Positions 1 to 8,984 of a DNA stretch of 64,000 nt are shown in pieces. The number at the start of each line of letters is the position of its first letter. The stretch's first letter is position 1. The stretch spans positions 1,178,001-1,242,000 of the forward strand of contig NZ_CANLMB010000001.1 of the NCBI RefSeq assembly GCF_947492365.1, given 5' to 3'. Source of the stretch: an uncultured Erythrobacter sp. GTDB taxonomy: Bacteria > Pseudomonadota > Alphaproteobacteria > Sphingomonadales > Sphingomonadaceae. A program made the position numbers and the translations under genes. A model generated the notes under the pieces. That model was not told the origin of the DNA and did not search any database. It worked only from the letters and a program-made list of their open reading frames with translations.

Positions 1-2133
1 GTGGCGACACGGCGCGCGTGGCCCAGCGAAATCCTGTGCGTCACCTTCACCAACAAAGCCGCGCGCGAGATGCGCGAGCGGGTCGCCGGGCATTTGGGAG
101 CGGGCGCGGAAGGAATTCCGTGGCTGGGCACGTTCCACTCGATCTGCGCCAAGATGCTGCGCCGCCATGCCGAACTGGCGGGCCTGCAAAGCAATTACAC
201 GATCATCGACACTGACGACCAGCTGCGCCTGCTCAAGCAGCTGATCAACGAAGTCGATCTGGACGAGAAGCGCTGGCCTGCGCGCCAGCTCGCCGGACTG
301 ATCGACCGCTGGAAGAATCGCGGGCTCAATCCCGACGATCTCGATGCAGGCGAAAGCGAGGCCTATGCCAACGGGCAAGGTCAGGCGCTTTACCGGACCT
401 ATCAGGAGCGGATGAAGGCGCTGAATGCCTGCGATTTCGGCGATCTGATGCTGCATGTGCTCAACATCTTCCGCAAGCACAGTGACGTGCTGGCCGAGTA
501 TCAGCAGCGCTTCAAATACATCCTCGTCGACGAGTATCAGGACACCAACGCGGTCCAGTATCTGTGGCTGAGGCTGCTCGCCCAGACGCGCAAAAACATC
601 TGCGTGGTCGGCGATGATGACCAGTCGATCTATTCATGGCGCGGGGCAGAAGTCGCCAATATCCTGCGGTTTGAAAAGGATTTTCCCGGCGCGGCGGTGA
701 TCCGGCTGGAACAGAATTACCGCTCCACCCCGCACATTCTGGGCGCGGCTTCCGGCCTGATCCGCGCGAACAGCGAACGGCATGACAAGACGCTGTGGAC
801 CGAGGTCAATGGCGGGGACAAAGTCCGCGTGATCGGCGTGTGGGACGCTCCCGAAGAAGCGCGGCGCGTGGGCGAAGAGATCGAGCGGCTCGAAGGCGAA
901 GGCGCGCCTCTGGATCAGGTCGCGATTCTTGTGCGCGCGCAGTACCAGACGCGCGAGTTTGAAGACCGCTTCATCCAGATCGGGATCAACTACCGGATCA
1001 TAGGCGGCTTCCGCTTTTACGAGCGCGCCGAGATCCGCGATGCGCTCGCGTATCTGCGGGTGATCGCGCAGCCGCAGGACGATCTCGCATTCGAACGGAT
1101 TTACAACCAGCCCAAACGCGGGCTTGGCGCAAAGACGCTGGAGAAGATGCACCAGCATGCGCGGCGGGTGAACTTGCCGCTCGCCGCTGCCTCGCTGGAG
1201 CTTGCCGATAGCGACGAACTGCCCAAGCGAGCGGCGAACACAATTGGCGGGTTGCTCCAGCAATTCCTCGCCTGGCGCGAAGCGGCCGAGGTCATGACAC
1301 CCGCCGACCTCATGCGCCTCGTGCTCGACGAAAGCGGCTATAACGACATGCTCGCCGCCGACCGCTCGCCGGAAAGCGCAGGCCGCGCGGAGAACCTCTC
1401 CGAACTCGCGCGCGCGATGGAGGAATACGAGACGCTGGGCGACTTCCTGGAGCATGTCAGCCTGGTCATGGATAATGATCGCGGCGACGAAGAAGAGACC
1501 GTCACGATCATGACGATCCACGCCGCCAAGGGTCTGGAATTCGATCATGTCTTTTGCGTCGGGTGGGAGGAAGGTGTCTTCCCTTCCCAGCGCGCCATCG
1601 ACGAAGGCGGGCTCGCCAGCCTGGAGGAAGAACGCCGCCTCGCTTACGTCGCGATCACCCGCGCAAGGCGGCGCTGCGCGATCTTCCACGCGGCGAACCG
1701 GCGCATTTACGGCCAATGGACCAGCTCGATCCCCTCGCGCTTTATCGAAGAGCTTCCCGAGGAACATATCGAGCAGGAAAGCACGATGACCGGCGGCGCG
1801 TCATTGTGGCGGGCAAACTGGTCGGAAAATGACGATCCCTTCGCCCATGTCGCGCGCGACCGGCCCGAACGCGCGCAATCGCGCGGCCCCGGATGGCGGC
1901 GCGCGGTCGACAGCGGCTACGAAACGCGCCAGCAACGCCTCGCCGAACCCGGCCGCAGCGCCGCCAGTTTCGCCGCCAAACCGCGCAGCGATATCGTGAT
2001 CGGCGCAATGGTCAGCCACGACAAATTCGGCACCGGCTGCGTGATCGATCAGGAAGGCAACAAGCTCACCATCCAGTTTGAGGATGCAGGCGAAAAACGC
2101 GTGATCGACAGCTTTGTGACCTTGGTGGGTTAG
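1..2133 (+). CDS. uvrD: ATP-dependent DNA helicase UvrD/PcrA, 5'-truncated by window edge
   Basis: Superfamily 1A 3'-5' DNA helicase acting in nucleotide excision and mismatch repair. The window opens inside the gene: the Walker A/Q-motif region is missing and the reading frame is open from base 1, so the gtg at base 1 is not the true start. Visible motifs over 710 residues are Ia (CVTFTNKAAREM, about 13-24), Ib (GTFHSICAK, 43-51), II (DEYQD, 177-181), III (GDDDQSIYSWRGA, 204-216), QNYRS near 239, V (TIHAAKGLEFDHVF) near 503 and VI (AYVAITRAR) near 553. A C-terminal Tudor-like tail ends in IDSFVTLV, as in PcrA/UvrD. It stops 2 bp before a convergent gene. PcrA and UvrD cannot be separated from this fragment. 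Confidence 0.95.
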   Translation: MATRRAWPSEILCVTFTNKAAREMRERVAGHLGAGAEGIPWLGTFHSICAKMLRRHAELAGLQSNYTIIDTDDQLRLLKQLINEVDLDEKRWPARQLAGLIDRWKNRGLNPDDLDAGESEAYANGQGQALYRTYQERMKALNACDFGDLMLHVLNIFRKHSDVLAEYQQRFKYILVDEYQDTNAVQYLWLRLLAQTRKNICVVGDDDQSIYSWRGAEVANILRFEKDFPGAAVIRLEQNYRSTPHILGAASGLIRANSERHDKTLWTEVNGGDKVRVIGVWDAPEEARRVGEEIERLEGEGAPLDQVAILVRAQYQTREFEDRFIQIGINYRIIGGFRFYERAEIRDALAYLRVIAQPQDDLAFERIYNQPKRGLGAKTLEKMHQHARRVNLPLAAASLELADSDELPKRAANTIGGLLQQFLAWREAAEVMTPADLMRLVLDESGYNDMLAADRSPESAGRAENLSELARAMEEYETLGDFLEHVSLVMDNDRGDEEETVTIMTIHAAKGLEFDHVFCVGWEEGVFPSQRAIDEGGLASLEEERRLAYVAITRARRRCAIFHAANRRIYGQWTSSIPSRFIEELPEEHIEQESTMTGGASLWRANWSENDDPFAHVARDRPERAQSRGPGWRRAVDSGYETRQQRLAEPGRSAASFAAKPRSDIVIGAMVSHDKFGTGCVIDQEGNKLTIQFEDAGEKRVIDSFVTLVG

Positions 2134-2135
2134 CC

Positions 2136-3395
2136 CTACCGCTCCGCTAGAGGCGTGCCCGGACGCCCCTGATTGGTGGTAACGAGGTAGTCGAAACCCA
2201 GCAGCACAAAGCGGAACATGTCATCCGCCTCGTTGAGACCTCTATTGCCCATCGCGCGGCGAACCGGTTCCAGATCGATGATGAAGTGCCCTTCCCCTTC
2301 ACGCACAACATCCATATCGACACCGGCCTGTTGGAGTTGGTCGGCGAGCTGCTCGCCGCGACTGACAGGGCTAACCCGAAACGCGCCATCCGCAGACGGG
2401 CGCACCGAGAGCTGCTCGCCGCCGATCGGCAAATAGGCGATGTGCAGCGCCTCCATCCCGTTGGCGGCGGCCATGCCCTCGAGCAGTGAGCCAATGTCGA
2501 AGGTCTTCATCGGCGAGGTCGCGCGTCCGACATGGACCGCGCCCATCTTATAGAGCACGCGCGGCGCCGCGACGCCCTCACCCTGCGCTGATGCATATTG
2601 GTCAAGAAAATACTCGCGGATCAGCGCGACACGGTCGGTGTTGTTGTCAAATCCGCGTCCGGTGAAGTTTGCGATGTATATCGACTGGCTCAACTCCAGC
2701 GCATCAACCAGTTCGAGCGCCTCGCCGTCACGTGCGAAAATCTCCCGCAGGCGGCCCCATTTGTCCGGCCCCGCACTTGCCATAAACACCGCGGGCTGGT
2801 TGCCGCTGGCGAAGGCCTCGCGCTCGGCTGTCAGCCATGAACGCAGCTCATCGCCTCCATCTGCATCTCCTATCCGCTGCACAAACCACTCGAGGTGGAC
2901 CAAAGGCGATCCGATGAATTCCTGATCGATGCCCCACAGTTTGCCTTCTTCGAGAAAGGCGCTCGCCACTTCGGCCTCTTCGCGCATGGACAAGAACGGA
3001 ATTGCTAGAGGACGTCCGCGAAGCGCTTCGCCGTAGCCTTCGACCCCGCCTGATGCCAGCTGGTCGCGCAGCCAGTCTGCGCTCCATGGTCCGACCTCGA
3101 TCGCGTAGGTGTCAAATCCGTGCTCTGCTCCCTCGGAGGCGAGTGCTGCAATGAGCGCGGGTGCGTCGGCAAAGCCGTGATCTTCCCCGATCCCGATGAA
3201 TTGCGCATCTTCGATCTTCGCGCGGACTTGTACAGCCCCCGGTCCGGCAAGCCCTTCTGCCGAAAATTCGAACGCAAGCGGGATGATCGTCGGCTCGACC
3301 GGATTATTCGGGTCCGTTTCCTGCGCCGCCGCCATTGTTGTTCCGGCCAGAGCTACTGCTGATGCCAGCATTGCCGAAAGGATCACACGCATCAC
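2136..3395 (-). CDS. Secreted EreA/ChaN-like protein of unknown function
   Basis: A 419-residue exported protein. It has a clear signal peptide (about 1-25, cleaved after MAAAQ). At residues 67-74 there is IGIGEDHG, which resembles the (I/L)GE-x-H strand-loop of the erythromycin-esterase/ChaN/TraB-like fold, where Glu and His are active-site or metal positions. Beyond that I do not recognise a specific family and assign no substrate. The start is preceded by GAGGAGATTG on the minus strand, a good ribosome binding site. A strong inverted repeat (3403-3430) covers the presumed promoter/leader, suggesting repressor control. It is convergent with uvrD. It could instead be a TraB/GumN relative. 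Confidence 0.75.
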   Translation of the reverse strand: MMRVILSAMLASAVALAGTTMAAAQETDPNNPVEPTIIPLAFEFSAEGLAGPGAVQVRAKIEDAQFIGIGEDHGFADAPALIAALASEGAEHGFDTYAIEVGPWSADWLRDQLASGGVEGYGEALRGRPLAIPFLSMREEAEVASAFLEEGKLWGIDQEFIGSPLVHLEWFVQRIGDADGGDELRSWLTAEREAFASGNQPAVFMASAGPDKWGRLREIFARDGEALELVDALELSQSIYIANFTGRGFDNNTDRVALIREYFLDQYASAQGEGVAAPRVLYKMGAVHVGRATSPMKTFDIGSLLEGMAAANGMEALHIAYLPIGGEQLSVRPSADGAFRVSPVSRGEQLADQLQQAGVDMDVVREGEGHFIIDLEPVRRAMGNRGLNEADDMFRFVLLGFDYLVTTNQGRPGTPLAER

Positions 3396-3402
3396 AATCT
3401 CC

Positions 3403-3430
3403 TCAGTGTATTAATACAATGATACACTGA
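3403..3430 (-). promoter_or_regulatory. Perfect inverted repeat, putative repressor operator
   Basis: TCAGTGTAT (3403-3411) and ATACACTGA (3422-3430) are perfect 9-bp inverted arms around a 10-bp spacer. Nested inside is the perfect palindrome TGTATTAATACA (3407-3418). The element is AT-rich in a GC-rich genome and lies 8-35 bp upstream of the start codon of the secreted protein ending at 3395, next to its ribosome binding site. Size and symmetry fit a TetR/AcrR-type operator. No regulator gene is adjacent in the window. Confidence 0.55.
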
Positions 3431-3576
3431 GCGAGGCGCACCGCGGTGTCAATAAGCGTGCAAAAAAAGTGAAACTCATCGGTAGTTCATGATCACGCGC
3501 GAGAGGTCCACGGGCTCGTTTTGTTGATTTCGCACGCAGCCTGTATGATCTTCTGCCAAAGCGGGGAGAAGCCAAT

Positions 3577-4089
3577 ATGAGAACTGCCATCGGAATCATA
3601 CTCGTTCTGGGCCTTGCGGGCGTCTCACAAGCTCAAGACAGCGGCGAGACGGCTGCCATCACGCTAGGCAATGGCGAGGCAAATTGGATCATGGTCGAGG
3701 GTGTCGAGCGCTCGTCCGACAGCACCTACACCGAACAGCGCATCACTTCGGACAGTGCCGCGATCCGGCGCGGTGACGGAACCACTCTCACTTTTCCTGA
3801 AGTGCACATCGAAAGCGATGGATGGTTGGTCGTGCACCCCTTTATTGAGGGGCGTCCCAACGGCGATTACGTTGCCGGATACACATTCGTCGAAAGCGGC
3901 ACGAACAGGGACGTGAAGCTAACGATCAATCCCGCGCCGGAAAGCGGTACGATGTATCTGGTGATGCTTCACAGCGACAGCAACTCAGACGGCGTGTTCG
4001 ACTTTGTCTTCGTCGATGACACCCATGTCGAGGATCGCGCGGTGTTCGAGGGCAATCGCATGATCGCCCACGTGTTCGCGGTACCCTAA
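3577..4089 (+). CDS. Secreted beta-rich protein, DUF7282-like
   Basis: A 170-residue protein with a signal peptide (about 1-19, cleavage after SQA). A single domain follows, with a repeated pattern of short beta strands (TYTEQRI, LTFPEVHI, WLVVHPFI, GTMYLVMLH) and an Asp-rich loop (DSNSDGVFDFVFVDDTHVED) that could bind a cation. The pattern resembles DUF7282-type periplasmic or cell-surface domains; the role is unknown. A GGGAGAAG site sits 5 nt before the ATG. It is divergent from the EreA/ChaN-like gene across about 180 bp and convergent with the RhlE helicase. Confidence 0.7.
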   Translation: MRTAIGIILVLGLAGVSQAQDSGETAAITLGNGEANWIMVEGVERSSDSTYTEQRITSDSAAIRRGDGTTLTFPEVHIESDGWLVVHPFIEGRPNGDYVAGYTFVESGTNRDVKLTINPAPESGTMYLVMLHSDSNSDGVFDFVFVDDTHVEDRAVFEGNRMIAHVFAVP

Positions 4090-4107
4090 CTTCGCGCCTT
4101 GGCGCCT

Positions 4108-5532
4108 TCAGTCTTTGAAGCCGACGCCCAGAAAACCCGGCTGCGGCCCATTCCATTCGCCTGCAGGAACCGGCTCGTCATCCTCGTTTCGGCGGCGGGC
4201 CTGTTTCTTCTCGGGCTTCTTTTCCGCTTTGCGCTCTGGCTTCTCTTCGGCAGGCTTATCTTCTGAGCGCGGCTTGCGTTCACGTGTCGGCTTGGCCGGC
4301 GCCTCATCCCCGTCATCGCGCTTGCGACTGCGTGAACGCGGCTTCTTCTCTTGCGGCTCGTCTTCGGCCGAATGTTTTGACTGACTATCACCCGGATCAG
4401 CGAGTTCGACCCGTACGTCCTCTTTGCCAAAGACCTTGATCTTCGCGCCGGTCAGCTTTTCGACATTGGTGATCGCTTCAGCGTCTTCATCCGCAACCAG
4501 TGTGAAGGCCCGGCCTTTTGCTCCGGCGCGGCCTGTGCGGCCAATCCGGTGAACATAATCGTCGGGGTGCCACGGCGTGTCGTAGTTGAAGACGTGAGAG
4601 ACACCCTTGATGTCTAGCCCGCGTGCAGCGACGTCGGACGCGACCAGAATGTTCACATCGCCCGATTTGAAGCGGTCAAGCTCCTTCAAACGCGAGCCCT
4701 GGTCCATGTCGCCATGAATCTCGCCGCTGGAAAATCCGCGCTTTTGCAGATGCTTGTTAAGGTCGCGCACCGTGGTCTTGCGATTGGCAAAGATGATCGC
4801 GGTCTCGACCTGGTCATTGGCGAGTAGCCATTCGAGCGTATCGCGCTTTTGGCGGGCCTTCACGGGAACTTTGAAGGCAGTGATATCTTTGTTAGTGGTC
4901 GCCGCGCGTTCAGTCTCGATCCGCTTGGGATTGCTGAGGAATTTCGCCGCCAGCTTCTCGATCGGCGCAGGCATAGTGGCCGAGAACAGCATCGTCTGAC
5001 GCGTTTCGGGCAGCTTGGAGCAGATGAATTCGATATCGGGAATGAAGCCCATGTCGAGCATCCGGTCCGCTTCGTCGATCACCAGCAGCTCGCAGCCCGA
5101 AAGCAGAATCTTGCCCCGCTCGAACAAATCCATCAAGCGGCCCGGTGTCGCGATCAGAACATCGACGCCTTCGTCGAGCGCCTTGAGCTGATCGCCCATT
5201 TGCACGCCGCCGATCAGCAGCGCCATTTTCAGGTCGTGGTTCGCGCCGTATTTCTCGAAATTCTCGGCAACTTGTGCAGCGAGTTCGCGCGTCGGTTCAA
5301 GGATAAGCGAGCGCGGCATCAGCGCGCGGCGGCGTCCGGCGGCCATGACGTCGATCATCGGGAGCACAAAGCTCGCGGTCTTGCCGGTGCCGGTTTGCGC
5401 AATCCCGATCAAATCCTTCATCATCAGGACGGCGGGGATGGCTTCGGCTTGGATGGCCGTTGGTTCGCTGTAGCCGGCGGTTTCGACGGCTTGGAGCAAT
5501 TCAGGTGAGAGGCCGAGATCGGCGAATGTCAT
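4108..5532 (-). CDS. rhlE: DEAD-box RNA helicase, RhlE type
   Basis: ATP-dependent RNA helicase of the RhlE subgroup, which remodels RNA in ribosome assembly and RNA decay. From the ATG at 5532 (474 aa): Walker A AQTGTGKT at 45-52, PTRELA near 80, TPGR near 129, DEAD at 153-156, SAT near 185 and HRIGRTGRAG near 325. A long tail from about residue 375 is rich in Lys, Arg and Glu (SRSRKR, KKPEKKQ), as in RhlE RNA-binding tails. An in-frame TTG at 5607 would add 25 residues. I prefer 5532 because the family begins M-x-F-x-x-LGL. It is convergent with the preceding gene (18 bp gap). Confidence 0.93.
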   Translation of the reverse strand: MTFADLGLSPELLQAVETAGYSEPTAIQAEAIPAVLMMKDLIGIAQTGTGKTASFVLPMIDVMAAGRRRALMPRSLILEPTRELAAQVAENFEKYGANHDLKMALLIGGVQMGDQLKALDEGVDVLIATPGRLMDLFERGKILLSGCELLVIDEADRMLDMGFIPDIEFICSKLPETRQTMLFSATMPAPIEKLAAKFLSNPKRIETERAATTNKDITAFKVPVKARQKRDTLEWLLANDQVETAIIFANRKTTVRDLNKHLQKRGFSSGEIHGDMDQGSRLKELDRFKSGDVNILVASDVAARGLDIKGVSHVFNYDTPWHPDDYVHRIGRTGRAGAKGRAFTLVADEDAEAITNVEKLTGAKIKVFGKEDVRVELADPGDSQSKHSAEDEPQEKKPRSRSRKRDDGDEAPAKPTRERKPRSEDKPAEEKPERKAEKKPEKKQARRRNEDDEPVPAGEWNGPQPGFLGVGFKD

Positions 5533-5668
5533 GCGTTTCAAAATGTCCGGATAGGGGGCAGCAAAGCCGCCGTGATTTGCCTGCACGCGAAAGATGTCCG
5601 TGTGCAACAGGGGCGCAATTGGTCAAAATGCGCCGAAAAGTCAAGAAATGCGCCTCGCGAGGCGACTG

Positions 5669-6292
5669 TTATTCGGTGACAGCGACCAGCTGGCTCATGC
5701 GCTCGATGTCGCATTTCGCGCCGCTGCGCGATTGCAGCGCGTCGCGATCAACGCAAAGCTGACCGTCATCGCTGCGCTCGACATAGAAACCTGAGTAGAA
5801 TTCTCGCGCACGGCATGCACGCTCCAGATTGATGCTGATGATACGCTGGTCGCGCATGAACAGCAGCAGGCGGTTGCCAGTCCCGGTCTGTACGCCGGAG
5901 ATGCGGTTGACCGGCAGGCAACGCTCCATCTCCCGCTCTTCGAAGCGGGTATTGAGGCCGCGCTGAGGAAGCTGCGCAAGCAACTCGTTGCGATTGCTCT
6001 GGCGCTGGGGAGAGATGCGGATGATGACGCGCTGCTCGATGCGGACTTGTCGGTTGACCTGCCCCCCGTAAAAAGCGTCAAGCGGGCTGGCCTCTAAACG
6101 CGGCGCTGCATCGACGCGCGAGGATGGTCCCTCTGGTGGAGTATCGTAATCAGGCGCGGCGGAAGTTGGTGCGTGCGGCTCTTCGCTGCCGAGCTGTGCG
6201 TCCTGCAAACCGCCATAATAAGGCGTGCTGCCCTGCCCCAGCAAGGGCAGTATCAGCGCCAACGGCGCGGTAAGGGAAAGCAAGCTCGGCAT
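5669..6292 (-). CDS. Exported hypothetical protein with four C-terminal cysteines
   Basis: A 207-residue protein that I do not recognise. From the chosen ATG (6292) it begins with a hydrophobic stretch (LLSLTAPLALILPLLGQG), probably a signal peptide or anchor. A low-complexity Pro/Ser/Glu linker follows, then a conserved-looking C-terminal half. That half has four cysteines spaced over about 75 residues (ERCLPVN, ERACRAR, GQLCVDR, GAKCDIE), suggesting two disulfides in the periplasm. An upstream in-frame start would add 31 residues without signal-like character. It is divergent from the flavoprotein gene at 6473. Confidence 0.65.
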   Translation of the reverse strand: MPSLLSLTAPLALILPLLGQGSTPYYGGLQDAQLGSEEPHAPTSAAPDYDTPPEGPSSRVDAAPRLEASPLDAFYGGQVNRQVRIEQRVIIRISPQRQSNRNELLAQLPQRGLNTRFEEREMERCLPVNRISGVQTGTGNRLLLFMRDQRIISINLERACRAREFYSGFYVERSDDGQLCVDRDALQSRSGAKCDIERMSQLVAVTE

Positions 6293-6453
6293 GGGCTGCG
6301 CTGGGGTTCCTCCTGGATGCGTCCCGGTTTGGTGGCTTGCACGGCAGGAGTGCGTACCATCACGATTGGCGGCGAGAGCTAGCATGAGTGATTGAACGCT
6401 GGCTTAACTGCGCCCCCTCGCAAGGCTAAACCACTGGCATATTCGCGGGCGAC

Positions 6454-6471
6454 TGTGGCATAGGGGCCACA
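6454..6471 (+). promoter_or_regulatory. Hairpin presenting the Shine-Dalgarno of the GlcD-like gene
   Basis: TGTGGC (6454-6459) and GCCACA (6466-6471) form a perfect 6-bp stem with the loop ATAGGG. The AGGGG ribosome binding site (6462-6466) lies in the loop and first stem base, six bases before the ATG at 6473. The arrangement could modulate initiation. It may equally be incidental. Confidence 0.3.
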
Positions 6472-6472
6472 A

Positions 6473-7921
6473 ATGACGCACCCTCCCAAAAATACCGACG
6501 TTTTCCTGACCAAAGCCGCGCAATTGCTGGGCCCCAAGGGTTTTTCGCAAGAACCCGAAGACTTGGAGCAATGGCTTACCGACTGGCGCGGGCGCTATTC
6601 AGGGCGCGCTATGGCGCTTGCTTCGCCTGCATCGACTGAGGAAGTTGCGGCACTGGTAAAGCTGTGCGCGGCGCATCGCGTCCCCATCGTTCCGCAAGGT
6701 GGAAATAGCGGCATGGCAGGCGGCGCGACGCCTGATAATAGCGGCACCGCGATCCTGTTATCCCTCAGACGGATGAACATGATCCGCTCGCTCGACGCAA
6801 AAGCCGAGCAAGCTGTGTGCGAGGCGGGCGTGATCCTCCAGATTTTCCACGAATCCGCCGAGGCAGCCAATCTGCGCTTTCCCCTCACGCTCGGCGGCAA
6901 GGGATCGGCTACCATTGGCGGTCTCATCTCGACCAATGCCGGCGGCACGCAGGTGCTACGCCACGGGACGATGCGCGCGCAGGTGCTGGGGATCGAAGCC
7001 GTGCTTGCCGATGGCAGCGTGTTTGACGCGCTGACCGCGCTCAAAAAGGACAATCGCGGGTTTGACCTCAAGCAATTGCTGATCGGGTCGGAAGGCACGC
7101 TCGGGATCGTCACAGCGGCAACATTGCGCCTGCTTCCGGCTCCGCGTGCCCGCGCGACTGCGTGGGTGGGACTGTCCACAATCACCGACGCGCGCAGGCT
7201 ACTGCAGCATGTAGACCGCGCACTGGCTGACACGCTCGAAGGGTTCGAAGTCGTTCCTGCGCATTGCCTTGACAGCGTGCTCGATCACCTACCCGATGCG
7301 CGCAATCCTCTTGCCAAGCGCCATGAATGGAACGCGCTGATTGAATGCGTGGCGACCGATGGCGATGATCAGCACCTGCGTGAACGGCTCGAAACCGCTC
7401 TTGCCGAGGCGATAGAGGCTGGACTGCTCGAAGACGGGGTGATCGCCTCAAACACCCGTCAGGCGGAGGTTTTCTGGACCTTGCGCGACTCTATCTCCGC
7501 CGCAGAGCGTGCGCTTGGGCCCGCGATGCAGCACGATATTTCGGTTCCGGTGGAGCGGATGCCCGAGTTCATTCTCGCCGCAGCACCCGCCATCGAAACG
7601 GCCTTCCCAGGCACCAGCGCGGTTGCGTTTGGACATTTGGGGGACGGCAATGTCCACTTCCACATCCTCGCGCCCAAAGACGCGACGCCGGGTAAATGGG
7701 AAGACAGCGAAGGCAAGGCGATCAGCGCGCGCATCTATGATCTGGTGACTGAATGGGGCGGATCGATCAGCGCGGAGCATGGAATCGGCCAGATGAAAGT
7801 CGCCGAACTAGGCCGTCTTGGAGACCCCGTCGCCCTCGCCATGATGCGCAGCGTCAAACTCGCGCTCGACCCGCACGGCCTGCTCAATCCGGGCAAGCTT
7901 GTGCCGACGCAATCCACCTGA
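6473..7921 (+). CDS. FAD-linked 2-hydroxyacid dehydrogenase (GlcD/D2HGDH-like)
   Basis: A 482-residue FAD-binding PCMH/VAO-family oxidoreductase. FAD-binding signatures are VPIVPQGGNSGMAGG (about 70-84) and the GGKGSATIGGLISTNAGG region (about 141-158), followed by LLIGSEGTLGIVT. The C-terminal FAD-oxidase domain carries the GHLGDGNVHFH metal/substrate motif and the family-terminal EHGIGQMK. Such enzymes oxidise D-2-hydroxyacids (D-2-hydroxyglutarate, D-lactate, glycolate). Substrate cannot be fixed from sequence, but the single-subunit length and HGIGQMK ending fit D-2-hydroxyglutarate/D-lactate dehydrogenases. The start has AGGGG six bases upstream inside a small hairpin. Confidence 0.9.
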   Translation: MTHPPKNTDVFLTKAAQLLGPKGFSQEPEDLEQWLTDWRGRYSGRAMALASPASTEEVAALVKLCAAHRVPIVPQGGNSGMAGGATPDNSGTAILLSLRRMNMIRSLDAKAEQAVCEAGVILQIFHESAEAANLRFPLTLGGKGSATIGGLISTNAGGTQVLRHGTMRAQVLGIEAVLADGSVFDALTALKKDNRGFDLKQLLIGSEGTLGIVTAATLRLLPAPRARATAWVGLSTITDARRLLQHVDRALADTLEGFEVVPAHCLDSVLDHLPDARNPLAKRHEWNALIECVATDGDDQHLRERLETALAEAIEAGLLEDGVIASNTRQAEVFWTLRDSISAAERALGPAMQHDISVPVERMPEFILAAAPAIETAFPGTSAVAFGHLGDGNVHFHILAPKDATPGKWEDSEGKAISARIYDLVTEWGGSISAEHGIGQMKVAELGRLGDPVALAMMRSVKLALDPHGLLNPGKLVPTQST

Positions 7922-8058
7922 GAGGCCCTCGCTCGACCCGCACGCTTGCACCCGAGCGAAGGAACGCCTAAAGCGCCCGCGATCACGGCCCCTGTGCAGA
8001 GCGATCCGCTCAGGTCTGCCGCGAATAGATTTCCATTTTAATTCTCGGAGAGATTCCC

Positions 8059-8856
8059 ATGGCGACCGCGCCGCAGCCGCAACTTCCGCTGTTCTACAAA
8101 GACCTGCTTCCGCTCAACAGCCGCGATCACGGCGACTGGAAAGTCAACAGCTTCGCCGACGCAAGCTTCCTTGAGAACACCCACGCCATCCCGCTGACCG
8201 TCGACGAGTTTGTTGATGCACAGCGCAATTATCCGATCGTTTTTACCGCTGGCGAAAACCCACTGCCAATCGCGCTGATGGGCCTCAACGAGGGCGTCAA
8301 CGCTTTCATGGACGCCGAAGGCAAGCTGGAAGCGGGCGTCTATGTCCCCGCCTATATCCGCCGCTACCCCTTCATCCTCGCCAAGCTGAACAAGGACAGC
8401 GATGACATGTCGCTGTGTTTTGACCCGCAAGCAGGCGTGCTGGGCAAGAGCGATGACGGTCAGGCCCTGTTCGCCGACGACAAGCCGACCGAATACACTA
8501 ACGGCGTACTCGAATTTTGCCGCCGGTTCGAAGAATCGGGCCAGCGCACCAAGGCTTTCGTAGAAGAGCTCAAGAAGCTCGATATCCTGATGGACGGCGA
8601 AATTGCGATCACCCGCAACGACATGCCCGACACGCCTTTTGTCTATCGCGGCTTCCAGATGGTCGACGAAAACAAGCTGCGCGAACTTTCGGCTGAAAAG
8701 GTCGAAGCTCTCAACAAGAACGGCATGGGCATGTTGATCCACGCCCAGTTGTTCTCGATGAATCTGATGCGCATGCTGTTCGAACGCCAGAGCGCACAGG
8801 GCAAGGTGCCGATGCAGGCGACCGGCACCCCAGCGGCGCCCAACGGCACTGCCTAA
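8059..8856 (+). CDS. SapC family protein
   Basis: A 265-residue cytosolic-looking protein matching the SapC family, named after an S-layer/surface-array-associated protein but of unproven function. Family traits seen are the N-terminal LFYKDLLPLNSRDHGDW, the central VYVPAYIRRYPFIL, and the FCRRFEESGQRT and LKKLDILMD segments. There is no signal peptide or membrane helix. The ribosome binding site is GGAGAG, 6-7 nt before the ATG. A Rho-independent terminator at 8935-8970 closes the unit. It stands alone, transcribed away from the flavoprotein gene by a 137-bp gap. Confidence 0.88.
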   Translation: MATAPQPQLPLFYKDLLPLNSRDHGDWKVNSFADASFLENTHAIPLTVDEFVDAQRNYPIVFTAGENPLPIALMGLNEGVNAFMDAEGKLEAGVYVPAYIRRYPFILAKLNKDSDDMSLCFDPQAGVLGKSDDGQALFADDKPTEYTNGVLEFCRRFEESGQRTKAFVEELKKLDILMDGEIAITRNDMPDTPFVYRGFQMVDENKLRELSAEKVEALNKNGMGMLIHAQLFSMNLMRMLFERQSAQGKVPMQATGTPAAPNGTA

Positions 8857-8934
8857 GCCGGTCTCGGGACCAGTATTAGGGGTTTCACGGAGCTCGGGAT
8901 TAGCGCCGTTGAAACCGCCAAATGCGACACATTT

Positions 8935-8970
8935 CGGGCGGGTCACGACTTGATCGTGGCCCGCCCGTTT
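8935..8970 (+). terminator. Rho-independent terminator of the SapC gene
   Basis: A 14-bp stem with one G-T pair joins 8935-8948 and 8954-8967 around a 5-base loop, followed by TTT. It lies about 80 bp past the SapC stop codon. Confidence 0.8.
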
Positions 8971-8978
8971 CCTATTTA
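8950..8978 (+). promoter_or_regulatory. Putative sigma-70-like promoter of the small RNA
   Basis: TTGATC (8950-8955), a 17-bp spacer and TATTTA (8973-8978) would start transcription near 8985. It overlaps the descending arm of the SapC terminator. Both hexamers are imperfect, so this is an inference supported by the terminator-ended structured sequence just downstream. Confidence 0.4.
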
Positions 8979-8984
8979 AACGGA

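Noticed and set aside
634..1767. 377-codon minus-strand open frame opposite uvrD
   Set aside because: It is antisense to conserved helicase motifs, has no recognisable domain and looks like a high-GC shadow frame.
4849..5508. 219-codon plus-strand open frame opposite rhlE
   Set aside because: It overlaps the DEAD-box core in antisense and shows no protein-family features.
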